The notes beneath the pieces were generated by a model. That model worked only from the letters and a program-made list of their open reading frames with translations, ran no database searches and was not told the origin of the DNA. Positions 16,644 to 24,034 of a stretch of DNA of 64,000 bases are shown piece after piece. Source of the stretch: ECT2AJA-044 sp965262845 (GTDB lineage: Bacteria; Bacteroidota; Bacteroidia; Flavobacteriales; ECT2AJA-044); contig CBDHFX010000002.1 of NCBI GenBank assembly GCA_965262845.1, forward strand, positions 930,001 through 994,000. The letters run 5' to 3'. The first letter of the stretch is position 1; every line of letters begins with the position of its first letter. Both the position numbers and the translations under genes were made by a program.

Positions 16644-17552
16644 TTATTCAATGGGAACACCCTGGGTGGCCGTGAGCTCATCGTACCAGGATTGGAACTG
16701 CGCAGTTACCGGTCCGCGCTTCCCATTGCCGATCTGGCGGCCATCAATTGCACCAACCGGACTTAATTCGCCCATAGATCCGGTTGCAAAGCACTCATCC
16801 GCCGTGTAGAGCTCGGTCATGCTGAGGTTCTTTTCCCTATGTGGAAATCCTTTCGCCGCAGCAATCCCGAGAAGGGTTGCACGGGTGATCCCGGGCAAAC
16901 AGGCACCGGCGAAAGGGGTGAGGAGCTCACCGTTTTTAACGATGAACAGGTTCATGGCATTTGTTTCGGCCACGGATCCGTAAAGGTCAAGCATCACGGC
17001 ATCATCCATTCCGGCTATGTCCGCTTCTATTTTTGCCAGAATATTGTTAATGAGATTGTTGTGGTGGATCCTGGAATCAACGCACATGGGCGGGTTCCGA
17101 CGGATACTGGAAGTGATCAAACGGAGCATCCTTCCATCAAGGATCTTCTTTTTCCACTCGGCTAACACGATCAGCGAACAGCCATACCTGTTCCACTTCG
17201 GACTCATTCCGCTCGTAACCTTCATTCCGCGGGTCAGGGTCAGTCGAATATGGGTCTCATCTATCTGACCGTTGGCCTTGAGGGTCTCCATGACAGCTCG
17301 TTTCACATCTTCCCGTGAGGGAATGTTCTTGAAAGCCATTGCATGGGCAGAATCCATCATTCGATCAAGGTGTTCCTCAAATTTAAATACGCGTCCGTTG
17401 TAAACGCGGAGGCCCTCCCAGACCGCATCGCCACCCTGGACCACACTGTCGAATACAGAGATCCTGGCTTCATTACGCGGGTACAGGAGGCCATCAATCC
17501 AGATCCTGATGTCGCGATTACGTTCATCGGGCAGTGAAATATGTTCAGTCAT
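16644..17552 (-). CDS. Class IV PLP aminotransferase-like protein, plant BCAT-like type
   Basis: A 302-residue fold-type IV aminotransferase relative. It has IWIDGLLYPRNEARISVFD, GDAVWEGLRVYNG, the PLP-phosphate region AETNAMNLFIVKNG, LPGITRATLLGIA, and TGSMGELSPVGAIDGR. The lysine that should bind PLP is not evident. The segment DSRIHHNNLINNILAK (159-174) has R161 and H163-H164 where DAAT and IlvE align a lysine; relatives I remember read DSK there. Its C-terminal GPVT...GVPI matches plant branched-chain-aminotransferase-like proteins, which carry an N-terminal sulfotransferase-like domain. Here that domain is the upstream gene, overlapping by 8 bp. Substrate unknown; it may be a slow enzyme or a PLP-binding non-enzyme. 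Confidence 0.82.
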   Translation of the reverse strand: MTEHISLPDERNRDIRIWIDGLLYPRNEARISVFDSVVQGGDAVWEGLRVYNGRVFKFEEHLDRMMDSAHAMAFKNIPSREDVKRAVMETLKANGQIDETHIRLTLTRGMKVTSGMSPKWNRYGCSLIVLAEWKKKILDGRMLRLITSSIRRNPPMCVDSRIHHNNLINNILAKIEADIAGMDDAVMLDLYGSVAETNAMNLFIVKNGELLTPFAGACLPGITRATLLGIAAAKGFPHREKNLSMTELYTADECFATGSMGELSPVGAIDGRQIGNGKRGPVTAQFQSWYDELTATQGVPIE

Positions 17553-18276
17553 GATCCGGTGCTTTTAGTGCATGTTCGTACAAGGCTTGATAATAGGGTT
17601 GACACTCACGCAAAAGCGCCTGAAGAAATTTTGGTAAGGGCTCCGTTTTGTGACGGTATAACTGAAAACCCGTGCTGGTGTGTACGTTGTGGTACCAGTG
17701 CGGCGCCCAGGGGCCATCTTCGGTTCGTGGGCCGGCCTTCCAGGAAAGCATGTCGCTGATGTAGGGAATGTTGAGCTGCTGGCAAACTTGTTCCAAAATC
17801 GCAGGCGGGTTAAGCAGCAGCTCGCGGGAATCAATTATGAGCGGATCATGCCCTTCCGAACGTAGCTCACTGTAGAGTTGATGCTGGCGCTCATAGGCAG
17901 TGTCAAGCAATTGGGGGTGAGGGATCTGCCTGATCAGCGAGGGCAGCATTTGTTCCGGGTCGCGGATCAGAAAAATGTTGTGTAAACGGCGAAGGAAGGT
18001 ACGATCTCCAATGCCTTCCAGATGATGGGCCATGTTCTTGATAAAAAGAACGTCCGTGTCATACGATGCTTCCACGAACCGGTACAGGCAGCTGTCGACA
18101 TCCAGATCCAATTTCCTGAGCAGGTGATCACGCCCGGGATGATCCACACCGGTTCGGATCAGGTAGGGGCCATACAGTGGTTCATCAATAACCCTGGTGT
18201 CGGATCGCTGAGCGAAACTGTACAGAAGTGCCGTGCTAACGTTGCGTGGTCCCGACCAAAGGCAAATTCTTTTCAT
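17545..18276 (-). CDS. Sulfotransferase-like P-loop protein
   Basis: A 243-residue cytosolic protein. It starts with a PAPS-binding-like loop, KRICLWSGPRNVSTALLYSF, followed by VIDEPLYGPYL, FIKNMAHHLEG and the RDP motif NIFLIRDPEQMLPSL, as in sulfotransferase-family proteins. The C-terminal GPRTEDGPWAPHWYHNVHTS is typical of the bacterial group found beside class IV aminotransferases. The downstream aminotransferase begins before this gene ends. In plants, as I recall, the same two domains form one polypeptide, so a common substrate or a physical complex is likely. True sulfotransfer has not been shown by anything in the sequence. Confidence 0.8.
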   Translation of the reverse strand: MKRICLWSGPRNVSTALLYSFAQRSDTRVIDEPLYGPYLIRTGVDHPGRDHLLRKLDLDVDSCLYRFVEASYDTDVLFIKNMAHHLEGIGDRTFLRRLHNIFLIRDPEQMLPSLIRQIPHPQLLDTAYERQHQLYSELRSEGHDPLIIDSRELLLNPPAILEQVCQQLNIPYISDMLSWKAGPRTEDGPWAPHWYHNVHTSTGFQLYRHKTEPLPKFLQALLRECQPYYQALYEHALKAPDHD

Positions 18277-18332
18277 GCAGCAGAAGTGAAGCGATAAAGC
18301 TGCACAAATTTTTTTGTTTTTTGGTGTAACTC

Positions 18333-18384
18333 AACTTCCTAAAAATAGTCTGGAGCAGGCGTGGGCAGCAGGTTTGTAGTGGCT
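18333..18384 (+). repeat. Solo IS1634-like end, copy A
   Basis: Runs from AACTTCCTAAAAATAG to GGTTTGTAGTGGCT. It matches copy B at 18647 almost base for base (one extra A, one substitution) and the right end of the resident IS (9083-9133, inverted). No transposase frame follows it. Confidence 0.75.
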
Positions 18385-18469
18385 ATAATAGCGGACAGCT
18401 TCCGGTCGTTCGAAGGTTGGTAAAACAGCTGTTTTATTCGCTCATTTTCTCTCTTGTCGTGAAGATAAA

Positions 18470-18503
18470 ATTACAGAGCTAGCTACAGAGCTAGCTCTGT
18501 AAT
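18470..18503. other. Perfect hairpin, 15-bp stem and 4-nt loop
   Basis: ATTACAGAGCTAGCT, loop ACAG, then AGCTAGCTCTGTAAT, an exact inverted repeat in AT-rich DNA between the two solo IS ends. It has no flanking T-run that would make it a clear terminator. It could be a protein-binding dyad or cruciform left by a mobile element. Confidence 0.75.
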
Positions 18504-18646
18504 TAATGATGTATAAATAGCTATATTTCAACACTTTATTAAAATATATTTTTATGGTACTAAGGAATACGTATGTTCCAAACAGAATGCTGGCAACTTA
18601 CCAAAAGCAACCGACGAAAGCCCCCCAAAGAGGTCGGCTTTAGCTT

Positions 18647-18697
18647 AACTTCCTAAAATAGCCTGGAGCAGGCGTGGGCAGCAGGTTTGTAGTGGCT
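18647..18697 (+). repeat. Solo IS1634-like end, copy B
   Basis: Same orientation as copy A, about 314 bp away. By direct comparison about 42 of 51 positions match the right end of the resident IS, with blocks AACTTCCTAAAATAG and GGTTTGTAGTGGCT fully conserved. It ends 23 bp from the lgt stop codon. Confidence 0.75.
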
Positions 18698-18719
18698 GGA
18701 ATAAGAGGTAATAACGCCA

Positions 18720-19676
18720 TCAGGACCTCCTTGCGCGGTACATGAAGTAAGCACCTATCAGTACGGCGGGAATACTCAGCCACTGACCCATATTCAGTAG
18801 CATACCTTCTTCGAACTCCACCTGATTCTCCTTAACGAATTCAATTACGAAACGCACTCCAAAAATGGTCACCAGGAAGAACCCAAAATACCATCCCTGA
18901 AGGTCTTTCCAGTTGGAACGATAGTACTGACGGATCATGATGCCGAAGATCATCAGATAGCAAAGTGCTTCATACAACTGGGCCGGATGTCGGGGAGTCA
19001 AAGGATCGGGTACATGGGCCCTGGTAAAAACGAAGGCCCAGGGCACATCGGCCGCCACACCGATAATCTCGTGATTGAACAGATTCCCCATCCGAACAAA
19101 AACTCCGGCCAGTGCCACCACGATCACGATCCGGTCAAGGATCCACAATACCGGTTTCTTTGAGTACTTCCGGCTCCAAAGGTAGAGTGCCAGAATAATC
19201 CCGATCGCCGCTCCATGACTCGCCAGCCCCCCTTTGTTGATCATGATGATCTCACCGAGGTTTTGCGAATAATACTCCCAGTCGTAAAAGAGCACATGCC
19301 CGAGCCGCGCCCCCAAAATAGTGCCAATCATGACGTAGATCAGCAAACTGTCGCCCCATTGCCTATTCAGTTTCTCATATACGAGCATCCGCTGTACAAT
19401 CGCATACGCGAAGAAAAACGCGAACGAAAACATAAGTCCGTACCAGCGCACCGGCAACCAGTCAACATTTGGAAAAATTTCGGGCTTAAAGGTCCAGGTG
19501 ATGTATGCAAACATAGGTGCCGCAGCCTGGAAGCTCATTTCGTCGGTAAGGTGATCTGCTTCGGAATGAAATTCCTGCCCGGCCAGGCGAAGGCCAAGGA
19601 CGAACGCGAGGATCAGGATCCCTGCTACGCGTATAATATGGTTGCCAAAAGATCCCAATGGAAAACTACGCATCAT
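18720..19676 (-). CDS. lgt: Prolipoprotein diacylglyceryl transferase
   Basis: A 318-residue polytopic inner-membrane enzyme that moves diacylglycerol from phosphatidylglycerol to the lipobox cysteine, the first step in lipoprotein maturation. Family features are PVRWYGLMFSFAFFFAY, GTILGARLGHVLFYDWEYY, the GGLASHGAAIGIILAL stretch with the key histidine, and the signature RMGNLFNHEIIG. A segment HPAQLYEALCYL follows. The first 45 residues form an extra hydrophobic N-terminal segment before the normal start region, so a start inside the frame is possible. It begins 11 bp inside the hydroxyacyl-CoA dehydrogenase gene. The many lipoproteins in this window depend on it. Confidence 0.94.
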   Translation of the reverse strand: MMRSFPLGSFGNHIIRVAGILILAFVLGLRLAGQEFHSEADHLTDEMSFQAAAPMFAYITWTFKPEIFPNVDWLPVRWYGLMFSFAFFFAYAIVQRMLVYEKLNRQWGDSLLIYVMIGTILGARLGHVLFYDWEYYSQNLGEIIMINKGGLASHGAAIGIILALYLWSRKYSKKPVLWILDRIVIVVALAGVFVRMGNLFNHEIIGVAADVPWAFVFTRAHVPDPLTPRHPAQLYEALCYLMIFGIMIRQYYRSNWKDLQGWYFGFFLVTIFGVRFVIEFVKENQVEFEEGMLLNMGQWLSIPAVLIGAYFMYRARRS

Positions 19677-20826
19677 AAAATTTCAGGTTTTCCCGAACCA
19701 TCTTCCTCAAAAGCGGACTCGGCCGATACCGATCCTCCCCGTATTCCATCTGTAGGCGTTCCAGCGTTCTCAGTGTATGTTCAATCCCTTTTTCATCAGC
19801 CCAGGCTAACAGCCCCTTCGGGTAGTTAACCCCTTTGGTCATGGCCAGATCCAGATCGTCCCGCGTAGCGATGTTCAGATACAGCGCATCAACCGCTTCG
19901 TTGATCAGCATGACCAGGATCCGCCACACGATGCTTTTACCCAGTTCCCTGTTTTTATTTGGCTCGGGCATAGCAGCTCTTTTACCGTATTCGTAGTATC
20001 CGCGACCCGTTTTGCGACCCAGCCAACCGGCTTCGGTATAACGCTTCTGGATAACACTAGGCCGATACCGGGGATCGTAGTAAAACGCGGCAAATACGTT
20101 TTCAGTTACGGCGTAGTTGACATCGTTCCCTATGAGATCCATCAGTTCGAAAGGCCCCATCCGAAAGCCTCCGATCTCCTTCATCGCCCAGTCAATCGTC
20201 GCGAAATTCGCAAAACCTTCTTCATAGATCCGCAGTGCCTCACCATAGAACGGACGGGCAACCCGATTCACGATGAATCCGGGTGCATCTTTTGCCAGCA
20301 CGGTTACCTTGCCCCACGAATGGATCAGCCGGCAGGTAGCATCCGTGACTTCCGGAGCGGTCTGCACGGCCGGAATGATCTCGACCAGCGGCATCAGCGG
20401 GGCCGGATTAAAAAAGTGGATCCCAATGGCTCGCTCCGGTTTGTCCAGTGCACTGGCGATGGCCGCGATCGACAACGAAGAGGTATTCGTCGCAAGGATG
20501 CACTCCTTCCCTACGATCCTCTGCAGCTCGCCGAACAATTGCTGCTTCACATCAAGCCGTTCCACAATGGCCTCGATCACCATTCCGCAGTCCGCAAAGG
20601 CCTCCAGGTCGCTCAGCCAGCTAATCCGCCCGAGGAGGGCGGCTGTTTGGTCAGAAGTCATTTTCCCCTTCTCCACGAGTCGGTCCATAACGCGCTCCAA
20701 TTTCTCCTTTGCCTTCTCAAGCGCCTGCGGCGCGATGTCAAACACCACGACTTCGTGTTTACCCTGTGCGGCAACCTGTGCAATGCCGCTACCCATAGCC
20801 CCTGATCCTGCAACTCCTATCTTCAT
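19666..20826 (-). CDS. 3-hydroxyacyl-CoA dehydrogenase (PaaH-like)
   Basis: A 386-residue NAD-dependent 3-hydroxyacyl-CoA dehydrogenase. The Rossmann loop GVAGSGAMGSGIAQVAA opens the protein. NTSSLSIAAIAS, GIHFFNPAPLMPLVEII (catalytic His), DAPGFIVNRVARPFYGEA and MGPFELMDLIGNDVN follow, then a second C-terminal 3HCDH_C domain. Two C-terminal domains at this length fit PaaH/PaaC-type enzymes or 3-hydroxybutyryl-CoA dehydrogenases. It overlaps the PaaG-like hydratase/isomerase by 4 bp, so both act in the same beta-oxidation or phenylacetate-type route. The other paa genes are not in the window. Confidence 0.92.
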   Translation of the reverse strand: MKIGVAGSGAMGSGIAQVAAQGKHEVVVFDIAPQALEKAKEKLERVMDRLVEKGKMTSDQTAALLGRISWLSDLEAFADCGMVIEAIVERLDVKQQLFGELQRIVGKECILATNTSSLSIAAIASALDKPERAIGIHFFNPAPLMPLVEIIPAVQTAPEVTDATCRLIHSWGKVTVLAKDAPGFIVNRVARPFYGEALRIYEEGFANFATIDWAMKEIGGFRMGPFELMDLIGNDVNYAVTENVFAAFYYDPRYRPSVIQKRYTEAGWLGRKTGRGYYEYGKRAAMPEPNKNRELGKSIVWRILVMLINEAVDALYLNIATRDDLDLAMTKGVNYPKGLLAWADEKGIEHTLRTLERLQMEYGEDRYRPSPLLRKMVRENLKFYDA

Positions 20827-21599
20827 TTCCCTTTGAATTCCGGTTTGCGTTTTTCCAGAAAAGCGTTCACCCCTTCCCGGTAATCTTCCGTTTCACCCGC
20901 ATTGGTTTGCAATTCATCTTCCAGCCTGAGCTGCTTGTCGAGGTGGTTGTGCATACTGCGGTTCAAGGCACATTTAATAGATCCGAGCCCTTTAGTCGGC
21001 CCTTCCGACAGTTTTGTTGCAAGGGCCATGGATCCTTCCACAAAAGAATCGTCCGGGAATACCTTATAAAGCATCCCTATGCGCTCGGCCTCCACGGCCG
21101 GAACCTTATCGCCGAGCATCATTAGCGCACTTGCTTTCTGGAACCCGATCAGGCGGGGCAAAAAGAAGGTGCCTCCGCTGTCGGGAACGAGTCCGATACT
21201 GGAAAAGGCCTGAATAAAGGTCGCGCTTTCCGAAGCAACCACCACATCGCAGGCCAGTGCTATGTTTGCTCCGGCGCCAGCTGCCACTCCGTTCACAGCA
21301 GCCACGATAGGCTTGCGTATGCGGCGCAGACGCCTGATGATCGGATTATAATGCTCACTAACGATCCTGGTCAGTTCCGGACCTTCCGGGTCAATGGCTT
21401 CCGCCAGGTCCTGTCCGGCACAAAAAGCCTTGCCCTGGCCAGTAATGCAGATGGCACGGATTGAGCCATCCGCCTCACAGGTGTCGAGCCGCTTCTGCAT
21501 CGCGAGGGCCATGGGCCGATCAAAACTGTTGTATTTTTTGGGCCGATTCAACCGGATGACTCCGACCTTGCCCACTTGTTCAAAAAGAATGGTATCCAT
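20823..21599 (-). CDS. Enoyl-CoA hydratase/isomerase family protein, PaaG-like
   Basis: A 258-residue crotonase-fold protein. Oxyanion-hole stretches are AFCAGQDLAEA and AAVNGVAAGAGANIALACD. GLVPDSGGTFFLPRLIG carries the Asp that is catalytic in PaaG, the ring 1,2-epoxyphenylacetyl-CoA isomerase, while the glutamates of true hydratases are absent there. That suggests isomerase rather than hydratase activity. Length is normal. It is the first gene of a three-gene set with the dehydrogenase and lgt, with its own -7 box 17 nt upstream, though it also lies 33 bp after yidD. Confidence 0.9.
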   Translation of the reverse strand: MDTILFEQVGKVGVIRLNRPKKYNSFDRPMALAMQKRLDTCEADGSIRAICITGQGKAFCAGQDLAEAIDPEGPELTRIVSEHYNPIIRRLRRIRKPIVAAVNGVAAGAGANIALACDVVVASESATFIQAFSSIGLVPDSGGTFFLPRLIGFQKASALMMLGDKVPAVEAERIGMLYKVFPDDSFVEGSMALATKLSEGPTKGLGSIKCALNRSMHNHLDKQLRLEDELQTNAGETEDYREGVNAFLEKRKPEFKGK

Positions 21600-21616
21600 A
21601 GGCTTTAGGATTTCCC

Positions 21617-21624
21617 CAAATGTA
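21617..21624 (-). promoter_or_regulatory. -7 box (TACATTTG) upstream of the PaaG-like gene
   Basis: Exact TAnnTTTG match on the minus strand inside the 33-bp gap after yidD, 17 nt before the ATG at 21599. The cluster may therefore be two overlapping transcription units. Confidence 0.45.
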
Positions 21625-21632
21625 TAGATCCT

Positions 21633-21881
21633 TTAGGTTTTTTCGTGCCGTTTAGGCACCGGATTATAACCGTGCGTGCCCCAGGGATGGCATCGGGCAA
21701 TGCGTTTCGCCCCCAGCCAGATGCCGCGGATCACCCCCCACTCCCGAATGGCTTCAATAGCATAGCCTGAGCAGCTGGGGTAGTGCCGGCAACTCCGCGG
21801 TATGATCGGGCTCAGCACATACCGATATAGGCTGATCAGGAAAATGAAGGGCGCCTGGATGATATGCCTCAGGAAATTCAT
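21633..21881 (-). CDS. yidD: Membrane protein insertion efficiency factor YidD
   Basis: An 82-residue YidD-family protein thought to help YidC-dependent membrane insertion. It has the amphipathic N-terminus and the diagnostic ILSLYRYVLSPI-like helix (here LISLYRYVLSPIIPRSCRHY), PSCSGYAIEAIREWGVIRG, and RCHPWGTHGYNPVP near the end, with the conserved cysteines. Length is typical. In many bacteria yidD follows rnpA; here rnpA is 24 kb away and yidD sits 4 bp inside the end of dcd instead. Confidence 0.94.
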   Translation of the reverse strand: MNFLRHIIQAPFIFLISLYRYVLSPIIPRSCRHYPSCSGYAIEAIREWGVIRGIWLGAKRIARCHPWGTHGYNPVPKRHEKT

Positions 21882-22399
21882 TTTTGGAAGTCTTTGTATA
21901 ACATGCTGGGCTGCACCTCCCTGTTATGCTGGTACTTGTTGGAACGGTATTTCTCGTAATCGCCTTCGATACTGTGGTAAAAGATCTGGCAGATCTCAAC
22001 GCCCGGATAAATGCGGATCGGCTGCACACAAAACATCTCGAGTGTCCAGTAACCACTAAATCCCACATCACCAAAGCCCGCGGTCACATGCACGAACAGC
22101 CCAAGCCGGCCGATTGATGAACGCCCTTCAAGCATCGGCACAAAACACTCCGTAGTCGTGTGCTCAACGGTTCGCCCGAGATACAGCTTTCCGGTCCCGA
22201 GCAGCAGGCCTTCCTTCGGAATGATCATCCTGGAAGCGGTATTCACTTCCTTCATATCGAGCGTGTCCTTGTCGTATACCAGCATCTCATTGTGCAGACG
22301 CAGGTTGTACGAGTTCGGGTTTAACTGATCCACGTTGAACGGTTCGATCTTAATGTCCTTACCCATATGCGCGAGGATCTGCTTACCCGAAAGGATCAT
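21878..22399 (-). CDS. dcd: dCTP deaminase
   Basis: A 173-residue trimeric deaminase of the dUTPase fold, converting dCTP to dUTP for thymidylate synthesis. It has MILSGKQI, DQLNPNSYNLRL, the catalytic region EGRSSIGRLGLFVH followed by TAGFGDVGFSGYWTLE, and ICQIFYHSIEG. Length is near the usual 180. It starts 3 bp after cysS ends and overlaps yidD by 4 bp. Bifunctional dCTP deaminase/dUTPase is possible in this fold and cannot be excluded from sequence alone. Confidence 0.92.
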   Translation of the reverse strand: MILSGKQILAHMGKDIKIEPFNVDQLNPNSYNLRLHNEMLVYDKDTLDMKEVNTASRMIIPKEGLLLGTGKLYLGRTVEHTTTECFVPMLEGRSSIGRLGLFVHVTAGFGDVGFSGYWTLEMFCVQPIRIYPGVEICQIFYHSIEGDYEKYRSNKYQHNREVQPSMLYKDFQK

Positions 22400-22402
22400 A
22401 GC

Positions 22403-23890
22403 CTATTCGTTTTGGGTCCAAAAAGTCCGTTCCTTACCATCCTTCAATTGAATACCCAGTGCTCCCAACTGATCCCGTATTTTGTCCGAGGTTGCCCAGT
22501 CCTTGTTCGCCCGTGCGGTATTCCGCAGGTCTATCAGCAGCTGCATAACCCCATCCAGTGGATTATGGGCCTCACGGCCCGATTCCTCCCGCTGAAGACC
22601 CAGCACTTCCTCCGTTATTTCGGTAAAAAACTGTTTGATCCCGTTGATATTTTTTTGCGTGAGCGATAATGTGCCATTGATGTTTGAATTGATCACCCGA
22701 ACACCCTCGAACAACTGCGCAATCAGGATTGGCGTATTGAAATCGTCGTTCATGGCCGACAGGCAGTTCTGTTTCCAACGGTTGAAGTCAAAATCGTCCT
22801 GATCTTTTGCCTTCATACGATCCATATCGTCCAGTGCCTGCATCATTTTCTGATACCCTTTCTCCGCGGCCTGAAGTGCCTCGTTGGAAAAATCAATTGG
22901 CGAGCGATAATGTGCCTGCAACATAAAGTAACGAATGACCATAGGCGAATAGGCCCGTTCGAGCAACTCGTGGTCTCCGGTGATCATTTCCCCAAAGTTG
23001 ATAAAGTTCCCCTTACTCTTGGCCATCTTCTGACCCTCCATGGTCAGCATGTTATTGTGCATCCAATAACGTACCGGTGGCTCACCAAAGGCACAGCAGC
23101 TCTGTGCGATCTCGCCCTCGTGGTGCGGAAACTGCAGGTCCATACCGCCCCCGTGAATATCAAAGGGAATTCCGAGATACCTGGAGCTCATCGCCGTACA
23201 CTCAAGGTGCCAACCGGGAAATCCTTCGCCCCAGGGGGAATCCCATTTCATGATGTGCCCGGATCTGGCCTTTTTCCACAGTGCGAAGTCTTTGGGATCG
23301 CGCTTTTCCATCTGCCCGTCCAGGGCACGACTCCCCGACTGCAGATCCTCCAGCACTTTTCCGGAAAGTTCACCAAAGGAATAGTGTTTTACGTACCGGT
23401 CCATGTCGAGGTACACGCTACCATTCACTTCGTAGGCGTAACCGCGCCTGAGAATGGCTTCCACGATCTTGATCTGCTCCGGAATATGTCCGGTTGCGCT
23501 CGGTTCAATACCCGGTGGTAAGGTATTGAGCCTGGCGCAGGCATCGTGGTAGGAGTAGGTATACTTTTGCACGATCTCCATGGGCTCTAGTTGCTCAAGC
23601 CGGGCCTTCCTGATAATTTTGTCCTCTCCGGCCCCGGCAAGTTCATCCTCAAGGTGACCCACATCCGTGATGTTGCGAACGTAGCGTACCTTGTAGCCAA
23701 GGTAGTTCAGGTACCGGAAAACGATATCGAAGACCACTGCCGCACGGGCGTGTCCGAGATGCGGTTCGCCGTAGACGGTCGGACCACAAACGTACAAACC
23801 CACGAAGGGCGGGTTGATCGGTTTAAAAGTTTGTTTCCCGCGTCCGAACGAGTTATATATAGTCAGCGGAAATTCTTGCGTGAGATCCAT
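22403..23890 (-). CDS. cysS: Cysteinyl-tRNA synthetase
   Basis: A 495-residue class I aminoacyl-tRNA synthetase charging tRNA-Cys. It has the zinc-site cysteine in YVCGPTVYG, the HIGH-type motif as HLGHARAAV, KSGRALDGQ-like linker, WHLECTAMS with the second zinc ligands, GGGMDLQFPHHEGEIAQS, and the KMSKS-type loop KMAKSKGNF. Length is normal for the family. It heads the minus-strand cluster with dcd, yidD and downstream genes. The 144 bp upstream hold no clear promoter box. Confidence 0.96.
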   Translation of the reverse strand: MDLTQEFPLTIYNSFGRGKQTFKPINPPFVGLYVCGPTVYGEPHLGHARAAVVFDIVFRYLNYLGYKVRYVRNITDVGHLEDELAGAGEDKIIRKARLEQLEPMEIVQKYTYSYHDACARLNTLPPGIEPSATGHIPEQIKIVEAILRRGYAYEVNGSVYLDMDRYVKHYSFGELSGKVLEDLQSGSRALDGQMEKRDPKDFALWKKARSGHIMKWDSPWGEGFPGWHLECTAMSSRYLGIPFDIHGGGMDLQFPHHEGEIAQSCCAFGEPPVRYWMHNNMLTMEGQKMAKSKGNFINFGEMITGDHELLERAYSPMVIRYFMLQAHYRSPIDFSNEALQAAEKGYQKMMQALDDMDRMKAKDQDDFDFNRWKQNCLSAMNDDFNTPILIAQLFEGVRVINSNINGTLSLTQKNINGIKQFFTEITEEVLGLQREESGREAHNPLDGVMQLLIDLRNTARANKDWATSDKIRDQLGALGIQLKDGKERTFWTQNE

Positions 23891-24034
23891 AATGCCTGTA
23901 TTGCGGTTGTTTGGCCAATTGATTCAGAAAGATCGGATCAGCAACAACAGCAATAGCTGGAATGGTAATGTACAGAGATCGGGGAATGAAGCATGGTGGT
24001 ATCCGTTTCCTTTACAAAGAACGGGAATTTCCCG

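Larger units (their letters stand above)
18277..18719. other. 443-bp intergenic region with solo IS ends and hairpin
   Basis: No gene is seen. It holds two directly repeated IS1634-like end sequences (18333-18384, 18647-18697), an AT-rich stretch with a perfect 15-bp-stem hairpin (18470-18503), and near 18618-18642 an imperfect AAAGCC...GGCTTT stem. It separates the lgt 3' end from the sulfotransferase start, so the IS-derived material lies between transcription units. Confidence 0.7.
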
